This document shows, in pieces, positions 25,930 through 35,294 of a stretch of 64,000 bases of DNA; positions within the stretch are counted from its first letter, which is position 1, and each line of letters starts with the position of its first letter. Source of the DNA: JAHKLT01 sp046197865 (GTDB lineage: Archaea > Methanobacteriota > Methanobacteria > Methanobacteriales > Methanobacteriaceae). Position numbers and translations under genes: made by a program. Below the pieces are notes generated by a model. That model did not search any database. It saw nothing but the letters and a program-made list of their open reading frames with translations, and was not told where the DNA came from. The stretch spans positions 1 through 64,000 of the forward strand of contig NZ_CP166990.1 in the NCBI RefSeq assembly GCF_046197865.1, read 5' to 3'.

Positions 25930-28900
25930 ATTTGTTTACTGTTATTATGTTACTTGTATGGAAGTTTTTCCATGATGCTGTTGCTATGTATGATCCAGGA
26001 TTTAAGTTGATGTTTAATTTTACTATTCCGTTATCATCTGATGTTCTGTTGTATATTACTCCGTTGATGTTGATTTGTATTGTTTGGTTTATTACTTTAT
26101 TTCCTTGATCATCTAATACTTCAACGTTGTATGTGTCTTTATCTCCAAATGTTTTGTTTAAGTCTTTTCCTATTAGAATTGGTAAAACCTTGATTATATT
26201 ACTTATTTCTAAATCATTGTATTTTACTGTTATAATGTAAGTATTAGGATCTAAATTAATATTCAATGTAGCTATACCTTTATCATTTGTTGTTCTATTA
26301 TAAAGTACACCATTAATATTAAATTCAACTACAGTATTATTTATTGGTTTACCTTGTTTATCTAAAACCTCAACACTGTATTGTGATTCATTACGGAAAT
26401 GTTTACTAAGATCTTCAGCTATCAAAGTAGAATTAACAACAACAAGATTAGTAATTGATTTATTAAAGTATTTACTTGAACCATTAAATGTTGCAGTGAC
26501 GTTGTAAGTATTAGGATCTAAATTAATGTTTAAAAAGACTTTTCCATCACTATTTGTAGTTCTATTATATGTAACACCATTAATAGTAATTTGTACAAGC
26601 ATACCAGCTATAGGATTATTATTAGAATCTTTTAAAACAGCTACATATTGTGTACCATTTCTATAAAACAAGAAAGTATCATTTGCATCTAATAAAACAT
26701 CTGTTTTAGCTATTGTAATATTCAATGTCTTATTAAAACTATTATAATTATTATCACCAGGATATGTGATGACTGCAGTGTAATTATCTGGATTTAAATC
26801 AGTAACATTAAAATTAACAGTACCGTTGATTATTTTTGATGTGTAATTTTTGTTATTAATTGTTAAAGTAGCATTACCAGTAGCATTAGGAGCAACTGTT
26901 ACAGTAATAGTTTGATTTTCACTAGATACAATATCAGGATTAGTAACATTAATATCAGTTTTATTAGACCTTAAAACACTAACTGTAGTATTAAAAGTTT
27001 TAAAATGGTACTTTTCATCACCAGAATAAAATACAGTGATAATATTATCTCCTGCAGGTAAATTTAAATTAGTGAAAATAACTTCATCATTTGTAATGTT
27101 TTTGGTTTGGTTTTTACCATTATAATAAATTGTAATATTACCAGTAACACCAGATATATTGGTAGTGATTTTTATTGTTTGATTAGCACCATAAATCATG
27201 TTACTTTCATTTAAATTAAAAGTAGCATTAATTTTATCAATAACTAATAAACCAGTTTGCACTGTTACATTGTTTCCACCAATATAGGTACCATTAACTA
27301 AATATTCACCACTATTGGGAGATGTAAGGTTTTTAGTATATAGGCCATCTTTAAAACTAGTTAAGTTGATATTAAGCACGATATTATTAAATAAAGTGAT
27401 GTTTTGACCTACAATAACATTATCATTATCATCAGTTAAACTAGCATTTAAAAGAATATCATCACCATAAATACTATAATAAGTATCATTACCTAAAATA
27501 ATCAAATAAACCCTACTATTTATTGTACCATTATTATATATTTGCTCTGAATAATTATTAAGCATAGTATTATTCTTTAATGATAAAATAGCACCTTTAT
27601 CATTATAAATAAGATGATTAACATCTTTTGAATTATTTAACAAAGAATTACTAAGAATAAAATTACCAGTATTATAAATTACACTACCAGAAATATCAAC
27701 ATAATTATTAGTTAAATTACAACTAATAACACTAAAAACATCATCATTGTAGATTGCTCCACCAACACTGCTTGCGTTGTTGTTGTTGAGTGTGGAATTG
27801 CTTATACTAAAACTACTACGATACTCATTGTAGATTGCTCCACCATGAGTTGCTTTGTTGTTGTTGAGTGTGGAATTGCTTATACTAAAACTACTACCAT
27901 CATTATTGTGGATTGCTCCACCATGAGTTGCTTTGTTGTTGTTGAGTGTGGAATTATTTATAGTAAAAGTATTACTCTGCTCATTGTGGATTGCTCCACC
28001 AACATTGCTTGCGTTGTTGTTGTTGAGTGTGGAATTGCTTATACTAAAACTACTACGCTGATTGCGGATTGCTCCACCATGTGTTGCGTTGTTGTTGTTG
28101 AGTGTGGAATTGCTTATAGTAAAAGTATTACTCTGCTCATTGTAGATTGTTCCACCATTATATGCGTTGTTGTTGTTGAGTGTGGAATTGCTTATACTAA
28201 AACTATTACCATAATAATTGTAGATTGTTCCACCATTATATGCGTTGTTGTTGTTGAGTGTGGAATTGCTTATACTAAAACTATTACCTCGCTCATTGTG
28301 GATTGCTCCACCATGTGTTGCGTTGTTGTTGTTGAGTGTGGAATTATTTATAGTAAAACCATTACCATAGTCATTGTAGATTGCTCCACCATAACTGTTT
28401 ACGGTGTTGTTATTAAATGCAGAATTACTTATACTAAAACCACTACCTGAATTGTGGATTGCTCCACCATAACTTGCTTTGTTGTTGTTGAGTGTGGAAT
28501 TGCTTATACTAAAACTATTACCATAAGCATTGTAGATTGCTCCACCATGAGTTGCTTTGTTGTTGTTGAGTGTGGAATTACTTATACTAAAACCACCATT
28601 ATTGCGGATTGCTCCACCACTACTTGAGGTGTTGTTGTTGAGTGTGGAATTACTTATAGTAACATTACCATCATCATTGTAGATTGCTCCACCACCACCA
28701 CTTACAATGTTGTTGTTGAGTGTGGAATTGCTTATAGTAACACTACCACCATTATTGCGGATTGCTCCACCATGTGTTGCGTTGTTGTTGTTGAGTGTGG
28801 AATTATTTATAGTAGCACTACCAGTGTTGTAGATTGCTCCACCACCATATGATTCATATCCGTTTTGTAGTGTTATGTTTTCTAAAATTAAATTACCACT

Positions 28901-29239
28901 ACTCACAATGTTAAAAATTCTTACTTGTCCATCACCATCAATGACACCATTTCTAATTGTAACAGTTTTATTAATACTTATACCATCACTATATTTACCT
29001 GTATCATTCCATAAAACTGTTTTACCCTCAAGATCAACCACATCTTCACTAATTATTTTTTGTTCTAACCAAGTAAAATTACCAGCAACAGAATATGTCT
29101 TTACCTCATCTCCATTAATTTCAAGATCATCATTATAAACATCAAATGAATCTTCTATATCATTGATTTCTTCTGCAGATACTAAACCTATAGAAAAAAC
29201 TAATACAAAAAACAATATAATAAACTTATTTCTAAGCAT
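25928..29239 (-). CDS. Adhesin-like surface protein B
   Basis: 1103 residues, secreted, paralogue of adhesin A. The signal peptide ends VSA-EE near residue 23. An about 100-residue N-terminal region is close to that of A (EGKT..NDTGKYSDGISINKTVTI). Then come fourteen close copies and two degenerate copies of the GGAI(Y/H/R)N..SISNSTLNNN unit, predicted beta-helix. Ig-like segments and three C-terminal NGVxYNRTT..LNINLxP repeats follow, nearly identical to those of A. No membrane anchor is visible. GGAGG precedes the ATG. The antisense strand of the repeat array is open for 201 codons by codon bias only. Confidence 0.88.
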   Translation of the reverse strand: MLRNKFIILFFVLVFSIGLVSAEEINDIEDSFDVYNDDLEINGDEVKTYSVAGNFTWLEQKIISEDVVDLEGKTVLWNDTGKYSDGISINKTVTIRNGVIDGDGQVRIFNIVSSGNLILENITLQNGYESYGGGAIYNTGSATINNSTLNNNNATHGGAIRNNGGSVTISNSTLNNNIVSGGGGAIYNDDGNVTISNSTLNNNTSSSGGAIRNNGGFSISNSTLNNNKATHGGAIYNAYGNSFSISNSTLNNNKASYGGAIHNSGSGFSISNSAFNNNTVNSYGGAIYNDYGNGFTINNSTLNNNNATHGGAIHNERGNSFSISNSTLNNNNAYNGGTIYNYYGNSFSISNSTLNNNNAYNGGTIYNEQSNTFTISNSTLNNNNATHGGAIRNQRSSFSISNSTLNNNNASNVGGAIHNEQSNTFTINNSTLNNNKATHGGAIHNNDGSSFSISNSTLNNNKATHGGAIYNEYRSSFSISNSTLNNNNASSVGGAIYNDDVFSVISCNLTNNYVDISGSVIYNTGNFILSNSLLNNSKDVNHLIYNDKGAILSLKNNTMLNNYSEQIYNNGTINSRVYLIILGNDTYYSIYGDDILLNASLTDDNDNVIVGQNITLFNNIVLNINLTSFKDGLYTKNLTSPNSGEYLVNGTYIGGNNVTVQTGLLVIDKINATFNLNESNMIYGANQTIKITTNISGVTGNITIYYNGKNQTKNITNDEVIFTNLNLPAGDNIITVFYSGDEKYHFKTFNTTVSVLRSNKTDINVTNPDIVSSENQTITVTVAPNATGNATLTINNKNYTSKIINGTVNFNVTDLNPDNYTAVITYPGDNNYNSFNKTLNITIAKTDVLLDANDTFLFYRNGTQYVAVLKDSNNNPIAGMLVQITINGVTYNRTTNSDGKVFLNINLDPNTYNVTATFNGSSKYFNKSITNLVVVNSTLIAEDLSKHFRNESQYSVEVLDKQGKPINNTVVEFNINGVLYNRTTNDKGIATLNINLDPNTYIITVKYNDLEISNIIKVLPILIGKDLNKTFGDKDTYNVEVLDDQGNKVINQTIQININGVIYNRTSDDNGIVKLNINLNPGSYIATASWKNFHTSNIITVNK
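27748..28850 (-). repeat. Coding tandem repeats in adhesin B
   Basis: Sixteen in-frame units of about 66-78 bp, fourteen of them close copies. On the plus strand each shows TTGTTGTTGAGTGTGGAATT and ATTGCTCCACCA. Twice as many units as adhesin A, consistent with gain or loss by slippage or recombination. Confidence 0.9.
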
Positions 29240-29273
29240 TTTGAATAAACCTCCAGTATTTACACATTAATCC

Positions 29274-29299
29274 TATTTTTGAATATAATAAGATATAAA
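29274..29299 (-). promoter_or_regulatory. Promoter of adhesin B (copy shared with adhesin A)
   Basis: Reverse complement of the 26-base segment at 3571-3596, base for base. The TATA-like TTTATATC lies about 55-60 bases before the ATG at 29239. A leader with GGAGGTTTATT precedes both start codons, so the two genes should share basal expression. Confidence 0.6.
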
Positions 29300-29517
29300 T
29301 TTTTCTTTATGAAATTTTTCTTTAAATAAAGATTAAATGACTAAAATACATATAAATAATTAATAATTTTTTAAAAATAAACATAATATCTAAGAAATTA
29401 TAGAAATTTTTATAATACTTTTTATAAATTTATTCATTTTAACTTTTTTTAAAGTCATGTATTATTTAATAAAAAAATTAAGTATAAAATTTAATTAAAA
29501 GTTTTTTAGTTATAAAA

Positions 29518-29591
29518 CGAGCCTGAGGGGATTTGAACCCCCGATCTCAGGATCCGAAGTCCTACGTCATTCCAGACTAGACCACAGGCCC
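29518..29591 (-). tRNA. tRNA-Arg (anticodon TCG)
   Basis: 74-nt cloverleaf on the minus strand. Acceptor stem GGGCCTG/CAGGCTC with one G-T pair and discriminator G; D stem GTC/GAC; anticodon stem TAGGA/TCCTG around loop CTTCGGA, anticodon TCG; variable loop AGATC; T arm GGGGG-TTCAAAT-CCCCT. No intron. CCA is not encoded. It sits just downstream of the gene at 29608-30540, and a T-run after its 3' end (about 29502-29507) may terminate it. It reads CGA-type arginine codons. Confidence 0.95.
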
Positions 29592-29607
29592 TAATCAAAA
29601 TAAATAA

Positions 29608-30540
29608 TTATTCTTCATCAGATGAATCATTAAATTTATCATCTATAGAAACAATTTCAATTGATTCAGCTTCTTCAATTTTTGAAAAATCCTCATCTTC
29701 TAAGTCTTTTTCAGGACTTTTTTTAGTAGGTCTTAAGCTATCTTTATCAAACTCTCCAATTTTATATTTGCTTCTATCTATTGGAGGTTCTTTTAATATT
29801 TCAGGAACATCATCTTCTTTTTTATCTTCTACTTTTTCTAGTGTTTCTATAGAACTTACTAAATCTCCAAAAGGATTTTTCAATGAAAATGCTTTAAAAA
29901 TAGATAAAATAGTAATTATTATACCTAAAAATAAGAATATAATTCCTGCCACATTATTTTCACCTGATGCAACATTATCAATTACTCTATCTGCATTTCC
30001 AAAGAACATTAGTGCTGAGATAATAATTAAAAGTATTCCGAGTAGTATTCCTAATATAAAAATAATTTGAATATTAGTTATTTTATAATCATATAATTTA
30101 TTTAAGAATTTTAATGGAAATTCTCCTTCAGTTTCTTTTTCATCTTCTATATCTTCGTCATCTTTAAATGTATTTTTAAGAGAATTCATATCTTCGTCAT
30201 CTTCAGAAAAATCGATTTTTTCAAAATCTTCTTTTTCATCATGAGTTTTAATTATAAATTTCTCATCAATTTCACTTTCATCTTCTAATATAGTAGCATC
30301 AGAACTTTTAGAAGGATTAAATATAAATTCGTCATCGATTATATCTTCATCTTCAATCTCTTCTTCTTCATTATTATTAAATAAATAGCTAACAGAATCT
30401 TTTTTACCTTCGTGAAATTCTTCAAATTCAGAGGTAGAATAAACATCTTTTTCATCAGCATTATCTGAATCTTCTTTTTTAACATTGTTCATTATGTTTT
30501 TAAGGTTTGATATCCTTTTATCTTTTTCTGAATCTTTCAT
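29608..30540 (-). CDS. Acidic protein with two membrane helices, unknown function
   Basis: 310 residues, not recognised. Residues 1-145 are strongly acidic and low-complexity (long runs of Asp, Glu and Ser), then a short basic linker. Two hydrophobic helices follow at about 152-178 (IIFILGILLGILLIIISAL) and 194-213 (IIFLFLGIIITILSIF), then a charged tail of about 95 residues. Both termini probably face the same side. GGAG lies before the ATG, and it follows tfs by 18 bp, so it may be co-transcribed with a transcription factor gene. Confidence 0.7.
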   Translation of the reverse strand: MKDSEKDKRISNLKNIMNNVKKEDSDNADEKDVYSTSEFEEFHEGKKDSVSYLFNNNEEEEIEDEDIIDDEFIFNPSKSSDATILEDESEIDEKFIIKTHDEKEDFEKIDFSEDDEDMNSLKNTFKDDEDIEDEKETEGEFPLKFLNKLYDYKITNIQIIFILGILLGILLIIISALMFFGNADRVIDNVASGENNVAGIIFLFLGIIITILSIFKAFSLKNPFGDLVSSIETLEKVEDKKEDDVPEILKEPPIDRSKYKIGEFDKDSLRPTKKSPEKDLEDEDFSKIEEAESIEIVSIDDKFNDSSDEE

Positions 30541-30558
30541 TGAAGGGTCTCCTATTAT

Positions 30559-30867
30559 TTAATCGTATTCTCTCCAGGTGTTTTTACAAGATACACATCT
30601 TAAAAAACGAGTTTCTGCTTCATCAGCACTTCTGGTTTGTTGCAACCACCATTCAGCTTTGTCATGACCACATTTAGGACAAGTTGCATTTGTTGTTGGA
30701 AGAGTAGAGATTTCCTCTCCTTTCATAATAACATTATCTTTACTTTCAATTTTCTCAGATACTTCATATCCGTCAGTACCAGATAAGCTTTTACTGAATC
30801 CGCATTTACATTTTAATTTATCTGCATCAGGAAGTAGCATCCCACCACATTCTGGACAAAATTCCAT
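30559..30867 (-). CDS. tfs: Transcription elongation factor TFS
   Basis: 102 residues, homologue of TFIIS and the Rpb9 C-terminal ribbon, which stimulates RNA cleavage by stalled RNA polymerase. The N-terminal ribbon is CPECGG..CKCG. The C-terminal ribbon is CPKCGHDKAEWW..CVSCKNTW and contains the essential acidic hairpin pair in RSADEAETRF. GGAG precedes the ATG. It lies in a minus-strand run with rpoL and csl4, an information-processing cluster. Confidence 0.95.
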   Translation of the reverse strand: MEFCPECGGMLLPDADKLKCKCGFSKSLSGTDGYEVSEKIESKDNVIMKGEEISTLPTTNATCPKCGHDKAEWWLQQTRSADEAETRFLRCVSCKNTWREYD

Positions 30868-30905
30868 ATTATATCTCCAAACAATTTTATATGAGTATTT
30901 AATTT

Positions 30906-31316
30906 TTATAATAAGTTAAAAGCATCTTTTAATATTTTTTCATGATCAAATGCTAAGGTTATATTATCTAAATCATCGTATGAAAAAATATCAATGTCTT
31001 TTGCATCACTGTCTGCTTTCATATTTTTAATATTACCAAAACCATAAAAAACTACTGTAATTGTATGTCCACGAGGATCTCTATCAGGATCAGAATAAAC
31101 TCCAATAATGTTTTCTAAATCAACATCAATATTAGTTTCTTCTTTCATCTCGCGAATAGCTGCTCTCTCAACAGTTTCTCCATATTCTACAAAACCACCA
31201 GGTATTGCCCAGTAATTTTTATATGGACTGTTCTTTCTTTTAATTAAAATAAATTCCTTATTTTTATTTAAAATTACAACATCTACAGTAATTGATGGTT
31301 TTTTATAATCTTGCAT
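30906..31316 (-). CDS. NUDIX hydrolase
   Basis: 136 residues. A complete NUDIX box is visible, beginning GGFVEYGETVERAAIREMKE and ending ETNIDV, which binds Mg for hydrolysis of nucleoside diphosphate derivatives. The GDPDRDPRGHTITVVF-like strand after the box resembles ADP-ribose pyrophosphatase relatives. Its start lies two bases after the rpoL stop, so it is co-transcribed with rpoL and csl4. The substrate is unknown. Confidence 0.88.
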   Translation of the reverse strand: MQDYKKPSITVDVVILNKNKEFILIKRKNSPYKNYWAIPGGFVEYGETVERAAIREMKEETNIDVDLENIIGVYSDPDRDPRGHTITVVFYGFGNIKNMKADSDAKDIDIFSYDDLDNITLAFDHEKILKDAFNLL

Positions 31317-31318
31317 AT

Positions 31319-31594
31319 CTAAATTTTTTCAACTAATTTTTTAAACTCTTCAGTATCTTTCTTAAGAGTTTTTGATGCTTTTGAGAGTACTTTTCTAGGA
31401 CGTTTTCCTCTTTTAGTTTTAATAGTCATTATAGGCTCACCAATAAGAGGGTGATCAATACTATAAACTGCATATTCAACGTCTTTATCTTCCATTAAAA
31501 GACTTCTTAAAGCATTACATACACCATGGCTTTCACCATGAGCTACTAATTCAAGTTCTAATGTCTGTTCTGAGTTAACTTCTATAGGATCCAT
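31319..31594 (-). CDS. rpoL: RNA polymerase subunit L (Rpo11)
   Basis: 91 residues, homologue of eukaryotic Rpb11 and half of the alpha-like assembly dimer with subunit D. The signature HGESHGVCNALRSLLMED is at about residues 19-36, followed by VEYAVYSIDHPLIGEPIMTIKT. GATGATAAA precedes the ATG. It lies 11 bp downstream of csl4, a gene order common in archaea. Confidence 0.95.
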   Translation of the reverse strand: MDPIEVNSEQTLELELVAHGESHGVCNALRSLLMEDKDVEYAVYSIDHPLIGEPIMTIKTKRGKRPRKVLSKASKTLKKDTEEFKKLVEKI

Positions 31595-31605
31595 TTTATC
31601 ATCTT

Positions 31606-32169
31606 TTAATTAACATAATTATTTGATATTTCTCGTCTTTCTTTTTTACCACAGTTTTCACATTCAAGTTCATTTTCTTGTGGGGTGGTTTTCATATAAG
31701 ACCTGCAACGAGTACACATAGCTTTAACAACACCACATTCTCCATCGAAAGTATTTAAATCAACACTATCTCCAGTTATTTTAACAACTTCTGCTTCAAT
31801 AATATCTCCAATTCTAAAAGCATCAGTTAATTTTTCTAAATATCCTTTTTTAACTTGAGAAATATGGATAGCTCCTAAATAAGGAAGAGCTAATTGTCTG
31901 TCTATGTCTTTGATATTATTAATATTAATAAGTGCTCTTTGACCTCTTAAATCAGATACTTGAGCATAAATTTTATCATTAATTTTTAAAATTGATGGTT
32001 CATCTGTTTTTGCAATAACAGAGATTTTTTTATTTTCTATGGAAACATTACCAATAATATTTGATTTAATATTTCCTTCATCATCATATGTTCCGTCTCC
32101 TGGTAAAAATTGTTCTATTATTCCTAGAAAATCACCAGGCATCACGAAATCTCCACTTTCAACTTTCAT
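31606..32169 (-). CDS. csl4: Exosome RNA-binding subunit Csl4
   Basis: 187 residues. It caps the archaeal exosome and recruits RNA and DnaG. N-terminal domain ESGDFVMPGDFLGIIEQFLPG, then an S1 RNA-binding fold (AIHISQVKKGYLEKLTDAFRIGDIIEAEVV), then a zinc ribbon with CTRC and CENC pairs. The start is the ATG at 32169 with GGTG just before it; an in-frame TTG 12 bases upstream includes that site. First gene of the csl4-rpoL-nudix-tfs run. Confidence 0.93.
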   Translation of the reverse strand: MKVESGDFVMPGDFLGIIEQFLPGDGTYDDEGNIKSNIIGNVSIENKKISVIAKTDEPSILKINDKIYAQVSDLRGQRALININNIKDIDRQLALPYLGAIHISQVKKGYLEKLTDAFRIGDIIEAEVVKITGDSVDLNTFDGECGVVKAMCTRCRSYMKTTPQENELECENCGKKERREISNNYVN

Positions 32170-32283
32170 TTTTAGCACCAATTAGAAAAAATTTTATTAA
32201 TGTTATAAATTTATAAGATTTTTATATATATAATTATGTTTTTTATATAATAGCTATTAAAAATAAGGAATTTAAAAAAGAAT

Positions 32284-33288
32284 TTAATCATATCTTTCAT
32301 GGAATAAGATTTCATCCAACTGATAATCTTTCCATTCTCTTTTATTTAAAACAATTTCTAATTCTTTAGGTGTTATTACAGGTTTTTTATACATTTGAGA
32401 ATCATCAATAGCTATTCTAGGACAAGCTGTAACAACAAAGCCTTCTAAATCCATATAAGGTAGTAAAACATCAGGATTTATATTATCAACTAAAAGAATA
32501 TAAGCTTCATGATTAGAATCTTCAAGTAGCTTTTTTAAATCTTTAGCGAGTTTCATTCTATATTGGCCTTCTTTAGATGATACGAGTATTCCCCATTTTT
32601 TAACTTCACGAGCTTTTGTAATTCTTGCAAATCTTATTCTTAAAATTTTATCTGCATAATCACTCATTTCTTTTATTTCATCATTATATGGGTCAATTGA
32701 TAAAACTGGAGCTTTTGTAAATAAATATATTCCTAATGGATGAAAATTCCCACTTCCAATAAATAAGTATATTTCTGCATCTAGATTTTTTATAGATGAA
32801 AAATTACATCCTAAAACTTGGCCTTTTCTTGTATTTTTAGATGAACCAAATACAACTTCTTTACCATTATCTTCTAAGTAATCTTTAATTTCATCTAATT
32901 GATTTAAATGTTGTGTTGTTGTAACAAGTGCAATTTTTGAGAAATCTTCAAGTAAATCTAAACTTTTTCCAACAGTTTTTTTAATATCAATATTTGCATA
33001 TGCTTCTATAAATAAAACAGGAATTTTATAATGTAGTGGTAAAGGAGTATGACCATAATGAACAATTAAATCTACAATATCTTCCATTTTCAAATCACTT
33101 ACATCACATGCTCCAAAACATGGATCTCCTGATATTACAACAATAGTTCCAGTTTCCTTCTCAAGTGTTTTAGCTATTTCAATAGCTTGTGTTTTTAATC
33201 CTTCAGGAAATTGTAATCCTATAGTCTTAGCATTTAAAGAGTTTATTTTTTTTATAACTCTTTTTACATCCATATTATATAATGTCAT
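32284..33288 (-). CDS. dph2: Diphthamide synthesis radical enzyme Dph2
   Basis: 334 residues. It transfers the 3-amino-3-carboxypropyl group of SAM to a histidine of elongation factor 2, using a [4Fe-4S] cluster held by three cysteines. Candidate ligands are seen in GDPCFGACDVSD near 57, VLGCNFSS near 157 and TACPRIAIDD near 290. It starts one base after the hpt stop, so the two genes are coupled. An internal ATG five codons in is an alternative start. Confidence 0.92.
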   Translation of the reverse strand: MTLYNMDVKRVIKKINSLNAKTIGLQFPEGLKTQAIEIAKTLEKETGTIVVISGDPCFGACDVSDLKMEDIVDLIVHYGHTPLPLHYKIPVLFIEAYANIDIKKTVGKSLDLLEDFSKIALVTTTQHLNQLDEIKDYLEDNGKEVVFGSSKNTRKGQVLGCNFSSIKNLDAEIYLFIGSGNFHPLGIYLFTKAPVLSIDPYNDEIKEMSDYADKILRIRFARITKAREVKKWGILVSSKEGQYRMKLAKDLKKLLEDSNHEAYILLVDNINPDVLLPYMDLEGFVVTACPRIAIDDSQMYKKPVITPKELEIVLNKREWKDYQLDEILFHERYD

Positions 33289-33289
33289 T

Positions 33290-33859
33290 TTAATCTTCTA
33301 TTGTTGATTCAATTACAACCTTACCATCAATTACATCAATTTTAACAAGTGAGATGATATCCATTTCTAGTTCCTTTTCAACAATCTCTTTACCATTACC
33401 TTTATCAATTACACCAATGGGAGAGACAATTTCAACACCCATTTCTTTTAATGCTTTAAGTGTAGCTATAAATGTTCCACCAGTACTTACAACATCATCA
33501 ATTAAGAGAATCTTATCTCCTTTTTTTAAATCATTAATATATAATTTAGATTCGCCGTAACCTGTTTTTTGACTAACTACTTTTTCTCCTTCAAGGCCAT
33601 ATTCTCTTTTTCTAATAACTACAAATGGTATGTCCAAGTCAAGTGAAAGAGCTGTAGCTAAATGTATTCCCATTGCTTCAATAGCTACAATTTTATCAAC
33701 ATCAGTATTTACATATTTTTTTATCACACTTGTTATTTCTCGTAATATTTTTGGCTCCATTTGTGGAATTCCATCACTAATAGGATTAACAAAGTAATTA
33801 TATTCTCCTTTTTTTACAATTGGGGAGTTTTCTAAAGATTTTTTTGTTTCACTTAACAT
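33290..33859 (-). CDS. hpt: Hypoxanthine/guanine phosphoribosyltransferase
   Basis: 189 residues. Purine salvage: base plus PRPP to nucleotide. The PRPP-binding motif KILLIDDVVSTGGT is near residues 121-134 and the family opening SPIVKKGEYNYFVNPISDGIPQMEP is clear. I start at the ATG at 33859, which gives the usual archaeal Hpt N-terminus; a TTG at 33889 would add ten non-conserved residues. Operon with dph2. It diverges from srp54 across 93 bp. Confidence 0.92.
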   Translation of the reverse strand: MLSETKKSLENSPIVKKGEYNYFVNPISDGIPQMEPKILREITSVIKKYVNTDVDKIVAIEAMGIHLATALSLDLDIPFVVIRKREYGLEGEKVVSQKTGYGESKLYINDLKKGDKILLIDDVVSTGGTFIATLKALKEMGVEIVSPIGVIDKGNGKEIVEKELEMDIISLVKIDVIDGKVVIESTIED

Positions 33860-33952
33860 CTTACCACATTCATTTTTATATAATATCAAAAACTAATATA
33901 ATTGTAATTAATATATTTTTATTTTTCTTAAAATATAAAACCGTGTGATAAG

Positions 33953-35290
33953 ATGCTTGGAAGCTTAGGTGAAAATCTCACTAATACAATGAAAAAATTA
34001 GTGGGCATGACTGTTATTGATAAAAAAACAATTAAAGAAGTTGTAAAGGATATACAAAGGGCTTTAATCCAATCAGATGTAAATATTAAATTGGTTATGG
34101 AGTTATCTAAAAAAATTGAAACAAGAGCTCTTGATGAAGAACCTCCTAAAGGTATTACTCCTAGAGAATATGTTATAACTATTATCTACGAAGAAATGGT
34201 TAATCTTCTTGGCAACGAAACTGCTGAGCTTGATATTAATGAAAAACCATTTAAAATTTTATTTTTAGGTTTACAAGGTAGTGGTAAAACAACTACTATT
34301 GGTAAGCTATGTAGATATCTTCAAAAAAAGGGTTTAAATCCAGCTGTTGTATGTACTGATACATGGAGACCAGCAGCATATGAACAATTAAAACAATTAA
34401 CTGAAGAAATGCAAATACCTCTTTATGGAGATCCTAATAATAAAGATGCTCTAGATTTAGCAGAAAAAGGTCTTAAAGAATTTAGAAATAAAAAAGTAAT
34501 TATTTTTGATACAGCAGGTAGACATAAAGAAGAATCTGACCTTTTAAATGAGATGAATCAGTTAGATAAAATTGTTGAGCCTAGTGAAGCTATTTTAGTT
34601 ATTGATGGAACAATAGGTCAACAAGCTGGTGAACAAGCTAAAGCATTTTCAAAAGCTACAGATATTGGTTCTATTATTATTTCAAAATTAGATGGTTCTG
34701 CAAAAGGTGGAGGAGCTTTATCTGCAGTTGCAGAAACTGGAGCACCTATTAAGTTTATTGGAACTGGTGAACGTATTGATGATTTTGAACTATTTGATCC
34801 TAAAAGATTTATTTCAAGATTACTTGGTATGGGAGATATCCAATCATTAATTGAAAAGGCTGAAGAAAACATTGATGAAGATTTAGCTGAAAAGACAATG
34901 AATGCAATGATGAGTGGTAAATTTACACTTATGGATATGAGAAATCAGTTTGATATGATGAAAAAAATGGGTCCAATGCAACAGGTATTAAACATGATTC
35001 CAGGTTTAGGAGGTAAAATTCCTAAAGAAGCAACAAAACTCACAGAAGATAAAATCGGTTCATATAAAGTCATAATGTCTTCAATGACTAAAGAAGAAAT
35101 GGAAAACCCTAAACTTATCAAGCAATCTAGAATTATGAGAATTTCTAGAGGTGCTGGTGTTGATGAGGCTGATGTTAAAGATCTTTTAAAGTATTATAAC
35201 AATGCTAAAAAGGCTATGAAAGGACTTGGAAAACATGGCCGTATGGGTGGAGGTTCAATGAACCGTATGATGAACCAATTCATGAAATGA
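33953..35290 (+). CDS. srp54: Signal recognition particle 54 kDa protein
   Basis: 445 residues. GTPase that binds signal peptides and 7S RNA for co-translational targeting. N domain at 1-90; G domain with G1 GLQGSGKTTTIGK near 104, DTWRPAAYEQL, DTAGRH near 187 and SKLDGSAKGGG near 244. The Met-rich M domain from about 310 carries MNAMMSGKFTLMDMRNQFDMM and ends in a Gly/Met-rich tail. GTGATAAG precedes the ATG. It is followed by pus10 four bases after the stop. Confidence 0.97.
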   Translation: MLGSLGENLTNTMKKLVGMTVIDKKTIKEVVKDIQRALIQSDVNIKLVMELSKKIETRALDEEPPKGITPREYVITIIYEEMVNLLGNETAELDINEKPFKILFLGLQGSGKTTTIGKLCRYLQKKGLNPAVVCTDTWRPAAYEQLKQLTEEMQIPLYGDPNNKDALDLAEKGLKEFRNKKVIIFDTAGRHKEESDLLNEMNQLDKIVEPSEAILVIDGTIGQQAGEQAKAFSKATDIGSIIISKLDGSAKGGGALSAVAETGAPIKFIGTGERIDDFELFDPKRFISRLLGMGDIQSLIEKAEENIDEDLAEKTMNAMMSGKFTLMDMRNQFDMMKKMGPMQQVLNMIPGLGGKIPKEATKLTEDKIGSYKVIMSSMTKEEMENPKLIKQSRIMRISRGAGVDEADVKDLLKYYNNAKKAMKGLGKHGRMGGGSMNRMMNQFMK

Positions 35291-35294
35291 TAAC

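Noticed and set aside
27845..28450. Open frame of 201 codons on the plus strand inside adhesin B
   Set aside because: It is the antisense of the tandem repeats, open because each unit has the same frame and codon bias. It has no ribosome site and repeats with the units.
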